Shown piece by piece: positions 8,725-18,500 of a stretch of 64,000 bases of DNA. The notes under the pieces are model-generated. The model had not been told where the DNA came from. It saw nothing but the letters and a program-made list of their open reading frames with translations, and did no database searches. The position numbers and the translations under genes are program-made. This DNA comes from Roseicyclus marinus (GTDB taxonomy: Bacteria; Pseudomonadota; Alphaproteobacteria; Rhodobacterales; Rhodobacteraceae): assembly GCF_036322625.1 (NCBI RefSeq), contig NZ_AP027266.1, positions 871,001-935,000 on the forward strand, in the 5' to 3' direction. The first letter of the stretch is position 1. Every line of letters starts with the position of its first letter.

Positions 8725-9039
8725 ATGATGGGGATGAAACTGGGAGAGGGCCACGACAGCGGAGCCGCGATCAACCTGCGATCGGAACTGCGCGCAAGGA
8801 TCGGGGTCATGCTCAAGGACGGCATCCCCAAGGACCCCGAGGCCTTCCATGTCTTTTTGCGCAAGGCGCGGGCGGGCGAGCATTTCTGTTACGGACATTC
8901 CGCAGGCCCCTTGCCGACCTCGACCAAGGCGCTGGCGCGGCTTTTCTATGAAAAGGGCTATGTCGCCCTTGTCCAGAAACGCGAAGGTGCCGTGACCTAC
9001 TACCTCGCGCAGCGGACATCGCGGCCCTTCGCGGGCTGA
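8725..9039 (+). CDS. Conserved-looking small protein of unknown function
   Basis: 104-aa protein (or 103 from the second ATG at 8728) preceded by a purine-rich GGGGGGA ribosome-binding site. It has no signal peptide or membrane segment. The core (FLRKARAGEHFCYGHSAG, then ALARLFYEKGYVALVQKREG and YYLAQRTS) suggests a small alpha/beta or winged-helix-like domain, but I do not recognise a named family. A short hairpin (9031-9045) has the stop codon in its loop. Codon use matches its neighbours, so I take it as real. Function unknown. Confidence 0.65.
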   Translation: MMGMKLGEGHDSGAAINLRSELRARIGVMLKDGIPKDPEAFHVFLRKARAGEHFCYGHSAGPLPTSTKALARLFYEKGYVALVQKREGAVTYYLAQRTSRPFAG

Positions 9040-9570
9040 GCCCGCACCGTCCCTCGCATACGTCCGGCGACCGCAGAGCGGTGCGCCGCCTGGTCCATGG
9101 ATTTGCGGTGTAGGTCTGATCTTGCGGCGATCCGGTTCGGACCTGCGGACCGACTGCAAAAGCGCATGGCCGGGAATCGCGCATGGCGGGGTGTATTCGC
9201 GCAGGACCGTTCCCCGCACCGCCCGACCGCCATGTCGCGCCCTCCGTCCCTGCGCAAAGAGTGCCTCGTTACGGCTCTTCCGCCTATCTTCCAGGGATTT
9301 CAGACCTCGGCCGGTGGCGATGCGCGCAAATTCTGTGCCCGTTCCTGATACCGGGGCATGAAGGATCTGGCGGTGTTCTGGCCCGCGGCCCACCGCCTAC
9401 TCCCTGCAGCGCGATACCCGACCAAGGTCTGAAGTTTTCTGGTCCCTTGGTGCTCAAGCTCGTTCGACCGTGAGCGCATCCCCCGGGTGACGCCCCCCTG
9501 CATAACGGCAGGTGATGAAAGCGGGCCGGATCCCGCGATTCACCGAGATTCTATCTAAGGGGACATTCCA
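9040..9570. other. Leader region of the giant peroxidase gene
   Basis: 531 bp with no supported gene. It is flanked by the small ORF and the start of the peroxidase gene, so it should contain that gene's promoter and 5' untranslated region. A short inverted repeat, CTGCATAACGGCAG, lies near 9500. No clear -35/-10 pair, riboswitch or regulator site could be assigned by eye. Confidence 0.5.
9558..9563 (+). promoter_or_regulatory. Ribosome-binding site of the giant peroxidase
   Basis: AAGGGG lies 7 nt before the ATG at 9571 and fixes that start against other in-frame options. Confidence 0.7.
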
Positions 9571-12500
9571 ATGGTTTACGTTAACACCAACGACCTGAAG
9601 CACATTCTCGACCAGATCCGCATCGCGGAACAGCACGCGGCCGGGACGCCTTTGACCGAGCTGGTGCTCAACCCGCTGCTGCCGCAGGGTCTGCGCCTCG
9701 TGGATGGCACGCTGAACAACCTGACGGCAGGCCGCGAAACCTGGGGCTCCGCCGACCAGGTCATGCCGCGTCTGCTTGATTCGACCTTCCTGACGCAACC
9801 CGACAGCGCGCATCTCGCGGATCCGAGCCCCCGCGCCCCGCAGGGCGGTGCGACCTCCTACCTTCAGACCTCGGGCTCCGTCTATGACGCGGATCCGCGG
9901 ATCATTTCGAACCTCGTGGCTGACCAGACGCTGGGCAATGTGGCGGCCATCGCCGCCGTGCTCAAGCAGAACGGCATGACCGGTCAGGCCATGCTGTCGG
10001 CTGCAAACGAGATTTCGGCCGCCCATCGCGCCGTTCTTGATGCACAGGCGGCAAGCCTGAACGTCGATGCGGCCATCGCTCTGCAGCGCAGCGCATTGAC
10101 GACGGCACGCGATGCCGCCCAGAGCGCTCTGACCGCTGCCACGAGCGACGTTGCCACCAAGACCACGGCCAAGACGCAGGCCGATCAGGCGGTTGTCACG
10201 GCTCAGGGCAATCTCGACATCGCGTCCGCCGCGCTGGTCGCCGCCCAGACCGCCGGCGATGTCGGCCCGGCGCAGGCCGCGTTGCAACTGGCCCAAGCCA
10301 CGCTGACCGGCGCACAGGAAGCGCTGAACCAGGCGCGTGCCGAGCTTGCCACCGCCGAAACCAATGCAGCCGATGCCCTGTCCGCCCGCGATGCCAAGGT
10401 TCTGGAAATCCAGCAACTTGAAGCCGCCAAGGTCCAAGCCGATCTGGCGCTGAGCGATGCTCAGGCAGAGCTCACCAGCCTTCAGACAGCCCTCGCTGGC
10501 ACCCCCGTGCCGACCGGCCTGACCACCGCGCAGCAAGCCGTCAACACCGCGCTCGGCAATGTCGCTTCTGCGGAACTGGCTGTTGCCGATGTCAACGCCC
10601 GCCTGCAGACCGCACAGGGCGAATTGACCACCCTGAACACCCAGCTCGCAACCGCCCAGGCGACTGTCGCGACGCGCCAGGGCGAACTGGCCACTGCGCA
10701 GCAAGCTGCGATCGACTCGCAGGCCGTCCTCGATGCCGCCACGGCGCTCAACACGACCGAAGCGGCCGAAGCTGCCGCCGCACAGACCGCGTTCATGACC
10801 GCATTCGCGGCCTATCTGGCCAGCCCCACGACGAACTTCGTCCAGATGAGCGCAGCCGCGGCCATTTGGTCCGCCGAACGTGCCGAGGCGGATGACGCCG
10901 CAGCCGCGCTTGCCCGGGCAATCGAGCTTGATAACGAGGCCGATGGCAACGCAGCTCGTGCACAAACGGCGCTGACCAATGCAACTGCGCTTGTCGCCAC
11001 CCTGACCGAGCAGCGCGATGCAGCGCAGACGCTGGTCAACACCTTGACGACCGAGCAATCGACCGACGCCGCAGCGCTTGCTTCGGCCGAAGCTGCGCTG
11101 ACCCAAGCGAATGCCGCGCTCATGGCGGCCCAGACGGCCAATGCGGCCTATATCGCGGCCCAGAACGCCGTGACGGCCCAGCAGGGCGTTGTCGACACCG
11201 CGACCACGACGGCCAATGGGGCCGCTGCCGCCGTGACCACGGCGCAGGGCGAGCTGACGGGTCTCAACAGTGATCTCACCGCTGCCAATGGCGAAGTCAT
11301 CCGTCTGAACGGTGTCGTGACGACCGCCGAAGGCGATGTGACGACCGCCGAAGGTGACGTGTCCACCGCACAGGCAACGCTGAACGCTGCACAGGCTGCC
11401 AGCGTCGAGATCGGCGTTGCCATGGCACAGGTCGCGACCGCGACCATGGCGCTGACCTCTGCCATGACGGCTGCGGCAACCGCTGCGACCGAACTGTCCA
11501 CGGCCGAGGCCAACGAGGCGACGCTGCAAACGACCTTTGATCAGGCCGTTGCCGCCCTTGCCGCCGTCGACGCACCCGAGGCCGCCGCAGCAGCCATCGC
11601 AGCCGCAGAACTGGCTGCGATCGAGGCACAGACCACCCTCGACACGCTGCTGACCACCCATGGCGTGGCGATGGACGGCAACAACGTCCTCATTCCCGAT
11701 GTCGCCCCCGACGAAGGTCTGTCGGCGCCCTACAACAGCTGGATGACCCTGTTCGGTCAGTTCTTCGACCACGGGCTCGACCTGGTCGGCAAGGGCGGCA
11801 GCGGTACGGTCTACATTCCGCTGATGCCCGATGACCCGCTCTATGTCGAAGGCTCGCCCACCAACTTCATGGTGCTGACCCGCGCCACGAACCAGCCTGG
11901 CCCCGATGGCATCTTGGGCACGGCCGATGACGTGCGCGAACACTTCAACAAGACCACGCCCTGGGTTGACCAGAACCAGACCTATACCTCGCATGCGTCC
12001 CACCAGGTGTTCTTGCGTGAATACGTTCTGGATGCGAACGGCAAGCCCGTCGCCAACGGCAACCTGCTGCACGGTTCCGCCGGTGGCATGTCCACCTGGG
12101 GCGATGTGAAGGCGCAGGCGGCAAACCTGCTGGGCATCCAGCTCAACGACAGCGACGTGCTGGACGGCCCCCTGCTGGCGACCGACCCCTATGGCAACTT
12201 CATCCCCGGTGCGAACGGGATGCCGCAACTGGTCGTTCCGAACGAAGCCTTCGCGACCGATCAGACCCAGCCGCCCTTCATCCTCGTCGAAGGTGATCTG
12301 GCGAACCCCGTCGATGCAAGCCAGGCAGTGCGCAACGGCCATGCCTTCCTCGAAGACATCGCCCATACGGCAGTGCCCAAGGGCATGATCGACCACGACC
12401 GCAACCCCGCCACCCCGATGATCGAAGTGGCGCCGGATGCGGATACCGAAACCGGCAACGCGATCATCCCCAACGACTTTGGGATGAACGAAACCTACGA

Positions 12501-15500
12501 CAACGAGCTTCTGGATCGGCACTACATCGCCGGTGACGGTCGCGGGAACGAGAACTTCGGCCTGACCGCCGTGCACCATGTGTTCCATAACGAACACAAC
12601 CGCCAGGCAGCGGCGATGAAGCAGACCATCGTGGAAAGCGGTGATGTGGCCTTCATCAACGAATGGTTGCGTGAACCGATCACCGAGGCCGATCTGCCGA
12701 CGCTGTCGGTCGACGCCCTCGCTTGGAACGGTGAACGTGTGTTCCAGGCGGCGAAATTCGCGACCGAGATGCAGTACCAGCACCTCGCCTTCGAGGAATT
12801 CGCTCGCCACGTTCAGCCTCAGATTGCAGCCTTTGGCGTGAATGGCAGTGCCGAGATTGACGGTTCGATCTTCGCCGAATTCGCCCATGTCGTGTACCGC
12901 TTCGGCCATTCGATGCTGACCGAAAACGTCCACACCATGGATGCAAACGGCGTGAACACCACGACCGGCCTGATCGAAGCCTTCCTCAACCCGGTCGCCT
13001 ACGACCAGAATGGCGCGATCACCCAGGACCAGGCTGCAGGGGCCGTGGTGCGTGGTATGACGCGTGAGACAGGCGCCAATGTCGACGAGTTCATCACCAG
13101 CGCGCTGCGTGACAACCTTGTCGGCCTGCCGCTCGACCTTGCCGCGCTCAACATCGCACGGGGCCGGGACACCGGGATACCGTCGCTGAACGCGGCCCGG
13201 GAACAGTTCTTCGCGGCAACCGGCAGCGAGTGGCTCAAGCCCTACGACAGCTGGATGGAGTATGGCTCGAACCTGAAGAACCCGGCTTCCGTGGTGAACT
13301 TCATCGCGGCATACGGCACCCATGACACCATCACCAGCGCCACGACCGTCGAGGCCAAGCGCGCAGCGGCGATGGACCTTGTCCTTGGTGGCGAAGGCGC
13401 ACCGGCTGACCGTCTGGACTTCGTGAACGGTACGGGCGCATGGGCCACGACGGAAACCGGCATCAACAATGTCGAATTCTGGATCGGCGGTCTGGCCGAG
13501 GCGATCATGCCCTTCGGCGGCATGCTGGGCTCGACCTTCGGCTTCGTGTTCCAGCAGCAGATGGAAAACCTTCAGAACGCTGACCGCTTCTACTACCTGT
13601 CGCGGACGGCCGGGATGAACATGCTGGCTGAGCTGGAAAACAACTCCTTCTCGATGATCATCACGCGCAACACCGACATCAAGGATGGTGGGGCACATGT
13701 TCCTGCGCAGATCTTCTCGTCGATGCAGCACATCCTCGAGGTGGATCAAACGCTCCAGGCGACGCCCGATCCGCTGTCGGACGAGGTCGACCCCTTCCTT
13801 GCAGGCATGGGCCGGTCCCTGGTCGAGCGGGCAACGGCAACCGTGGATGCCCCCATCGTGGACGGCACCCTCAACTACGACAACCTGCTGCAGTTCAATG
13901 GTGGCGAGCATGTCGTTCTCGGCGGGACCAACCAGCGCGACAAGCTTGTCGGCGGTCTGGGCGATGACCACCTCTGGGGGAATGACGGCAACGACCTTCT
14001 GATCGGCGGTGCGGGGGTCAACACCCTGCGCGGTGGGGCCGGTGACGACATCATCCGTGATGGCGACGGCGCGTCCTTCCTGCACGGCGACGAAGGCAAC
14101 GACGTCATCTCAGCAGGCGGCGGCATCGGCGAGCTCATGTTCGGGGGCGCCGGCAATGACGCCATCCTGATGGGTCAGGACGATGCAGCTGAAGCCTTCG
14201 GTATGGACGGCAACGACTTCATCGTCGGCGGCGCTGGTGCCGAGTTCATGTTCGGTGGCGAAGGCGACGACTGGATCGAGGGCGGCGACGGCTTCGACAT
14301 GCTGATGGGCGACAACGGCGACCCCTTCGGTGGTTCGCGCATCATCGGCCATGACGTTCTGGATGGCGGCGCCAACGACAACGACCTGCTTGGCGAAAGC
14401 GGCGACGACATCATGATCCAGCGCGAAGGCGTTCATGTGAATGATGGCGATCTGGGCTTTGACTGGGTGTCGCACAAGGATGCCTTGATCGGGGCCGATA
14501 TCGACCTGACCCGGCGTCTGGAACTGCCCGGCCTTGCCGTGATCCGCGACCGCTACATCAACATCGAAGCGGCCTCGGGCACGGTGCATGACGACAAGCT
14601 CTTCGGTGATGACCGGATCGGTGCCGAGCTTCCGGTGGGTGCTGACCCCCTGATCAACGAAGCGACCTTCTTCGGCAATGAACTGACCCAAGCGGGCGTG
14701 GACCGTATCGCGGGCCTGCGTGAATTGCTGGGCGATCTGATGGGGGCGGATGCTCTGGCGACCTTCACGGGGGGCAACATCCTCCTGGGCGGTGGCGGCA
14801 GCGACACCATCCAGGGCCGTGGCGGCGATGACGTGATCGACGGGGACAAGTACCTCAATGTCCGCATCTCGGTGCGCGATCCCAACGATCCGAACGTCGA
14901 ACTGCGTACCGTCAACAGCTTGGCCGAGATCACGAACGAACTGCTCGACGGGTCGATCAACCCCGGCCAGCTGCAGATCGTGCGGGAAATCCTCGACGGT
15001 GGTCAGCAGGGAGATGTGGATACGGCCGTCTACTTCGACGTCCGCGCCAACTACAACGTCCGCGCCAATGCGGATGGCAGCGTCACGGTCGAGCATATCG
15101 CGGTTCCGGCAGCGGGTGATCTGGGCATCGATGCCAACAACGGTCGACCGAACCCGGCAGCGGGCGATGGCCGCGACACCTTGTGGAACGTCGAGGTCCT
15201 GCGCTTTGCCGACATGGAAATCGACCTGCGCACCGATCCGGCCAGCAACGGCGTCTTCGTCGGCACCGCTGGCGCGGATGTCATCGACGGCACCAACGGG
15301 CCCGACGTGATCTTTGCCGGTGCCGGCAACGACACGATCAACGGTCTGGCCGGCAACGACCTGATCTTTGCCGAAGCGGGCTCCGACACGATCATCTGGA
15401 ATGCACCCAACGGCGGGTATGACGTGGTGGCCGGTCATGGGTTCGTCAACGATGGCGGCACCGACATGCTGATCATCAACGGCGACGGCACGGAAACCGG

Positions 15501-18500
15501 CTTCACCATGTACACGGTGGCCGCATGGGTCGCCGCAGGTGGTACGCAACCGGTCGATCCGCTGTCCGAGATCGTGATCACCCGCACCGCGAACGGCGTG
15601 GAAACCGCGATCATGGAAATCCGTGGCATCGAGGAAATCACCGTCAACGGGGTGCAGGGGATCGAGACCATCACGGCGGTCGGCGATTTCGCCGCAACCT
15701 CGCTGGCACCCAACACGATCTACGTGAACGGCACGGCAGGCGACGAGGTCATCGACTTCGCGGGCTTCCTGTCCAACCAGCGTCTGGTCGTCGATGCGGG
15801 TGCAGGGGATGACATCATCACCGGCGGCGCAGGCAACGACATCCTGATGGCTGGCGATGGCGATGACGAACTGACCTGGAGCGTCGGCGGCGGCAGCAAT
15901 GTCGTGGACGGTGGTGCCGGCCAGGACCTCTACACCATCAACGGTGACGGTGCCGACGAAACCTTCCGCGTCTATGCGGCCAGTGCCTGGACGGGTGCGC
16001 CGCTTGCGGCGGGAACCGATATCGTCATCACCCGTGAAGCGGGTGCCGGCGAGCAGGTGATCGGCCAGTTGCAGAACATCGAGGAGATCCAGATCAACAC
16101 CGCTGGTGGTGCCAACAACGTCGAGGTCTTTGGTGACTTCAACAACACCGCGTTGAACTTCAACACAATCGCGGTGACCACCGAAGGTGACGTGAACGTC
16201 GATGTCTCGCAGCGTCTGTCCACGCACCGCGTGTTCGTCGATGCGGGTGGCACGGCCCAGAACGCGGCACGTTCGCTGAACGTGGCGGGTGTCGTGACCG
16301 AAGGTGACGTTTTCCTGATCCCGGTCGATCCGGCCACGCTGACGCGGACCATGGTCGGTCTGACCGTCACCGAGACATCGGGGAACTTCACGATGACCTA
16401 TACGGTCGACGCGGTGGATACCTTCCCGGTCCTGGTGCAGTCGGGCACGCCGATGGCTGCCGCCCTGCGCGGTGTCGCCACGGTCAACGAACAGACCGGT
16501 GTGCCGGAAGGGTTCGGCTTCGGTGTCCTGACGCGTGGTGCAACCATGGTCACGGCAGATGACATCGCGGCTCTGGAATACATGGTGGGTGTGCGGGCCG
16601 AGGCCCCGATCCTGCCGCCCGAGCCGGGTCAGCCTGCCGAAAACGAGCCCGCAAACCTCCTGCAAGAGGTGCGCGACATGGAAGGCTTGACCAACAACGC
16701 CCAGAACCCCGACATCTCGGGTGCGGCGACGCTGCCCTACATGCGGGTGACCGAGGCGCGCTATGCGGGCGTCGGTGAAGACGGCGCTGGTGTCGTCAAC
16801 CCGGTCTTCGACGGGCTGGATGCACGGGCCATCTCCAACGTCCTGGGCTCCCAGGAGGCGGACGCGGCCAAGGCGGCTTCGGTCAACATGTTCATGATGT
16901 CCTTCGGTCAGTACTTCGACCACGGCCTCACGTTCATCCCGAAAGGGACCGGTCCTAGTGGCAATCCGCTTGCGCCGATCGAGATCGGTGGCTTGGGGGC
17001 GTCTCGCAACCCGATGGAAAACAACCCGGCCGACCTGACGCGGGCAAACGTGGTGGGATATGATGCAGACGGCACGCCGCTGCATGAGAACCTCACCTCG
17101 CCGGTGGTCGACCAGAACCAGGTCTACGGTTCCTCCACGCTTGTCTGCCAGTTCCTTCGTGAGAGCGATGGACAGGGCGGCTTCGGATCCAAGATCCTGA
17201 TGGGTGCCGCTGATCCTTCGGCAGATGGCTTCCAGCTGATGTCGACGCTGCGTGAGACGCTGGATCACCACATCGACGCTGGCACCGTGTTCAAGGGTGC
17301 GGGCCTGCCGGCCGAGGGCATGACGCTGCTCGATTACTATCCGGGTCTGCGGGATGCCGATGGCAACTACGATGCTGCACAGGTGAAGATGCTTTCGGGC
17401 GACTTCATGGGTGAGGGCTGGCCGCTTCTGATCGACACCAACCCGTTCATGAACCTTCTCGACCACTATGTGGGCGGCGATGGGCGCGCGAACGAGAACG
17501 TCGGTCTGACCGCGGTGCACACGGTCTGGGCTCGCAACCACAACTACCATGTGGACCAGATCAAGGCGGCAGGATTTGCCGGCTCAGAGGAACAGCTGTT
17601 CCAGGCCGCGCGGATCCTCAACATCGGGGAATACCAGCAGGTTGTGTTCAACGACTTTGCCGACAGCCTCCTGGGCGGTCTGCAGGGCTCGGGTCGCCAC
17701 GGCCATGACGAGTACAACCCGAATGCCGATGCCCGCATCAGCCACGAGTTCGCTGGCGCTGCCTACCGGTTCGGTCACTCGCAGATCGGGGAGATGATGA
17801 CGCTCAAGGATGCTGATGGTAACTCCATCGAAGTCCCGCTGTTCGATCTGTTCCTGAATGCGACGGACAATCCGGCAGCTTTCCAGGTCGATCATGACCG
17901 TAACCCCGAAACGCCGATGCTGACCGGTGTGGATGCGGTGAACGTGTTGACGCAGATGGGTTATGTCCCGCAGCCGGGCTATGCCCAGCATGGGGTGGCG
18001 AACATCCTTGGCGGTCTGATCGAACAGCCTTCGGAACAGATCGACACGCAGGTGGTCGACGCGGTCCGGACCGATCTGGTGCGCAGCCCCGCTGACCTCT
18101 TCGCCTTCAACGTCGCCCGTGGCCGCGATCTGGGGCTGGGTACGCTCAACCAGGTCAAGGCAGACCTGGCCGCGTCCACCGACCCCTATGTCGTGGAAGC
18201 GATCGAACAGTCCAACATGAACATGGACCCCTATGCTTCGTGGGAAGACTTCCAGGCACGGAACAACCTGTCGGATGCCGAGATCAACAAGTTCAAGGCA
18301 GCCTATCCGGACCTCGTGCTTGCAGGTGACGACATCGCGGCCTTCCAGCAGGTCAACCCCGACATCGTCCTGCGTGACGGTGAGAACGGCACCAAGATCG
18401 TGGACGGCATCGACCGTGTCGATCTCTGGGTCGGCGGTCTGGCGGAAAGCCACATCGAGGGTGGCGTCGTCGGTCATACCTTCTGGGTGCTGATCCACGA

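Noticed and set aside
11298-11361. Possible CRISPR-like repeats
   Set aside because: The repeats are in-frame heptad codons of a coding sequence with no spacers.
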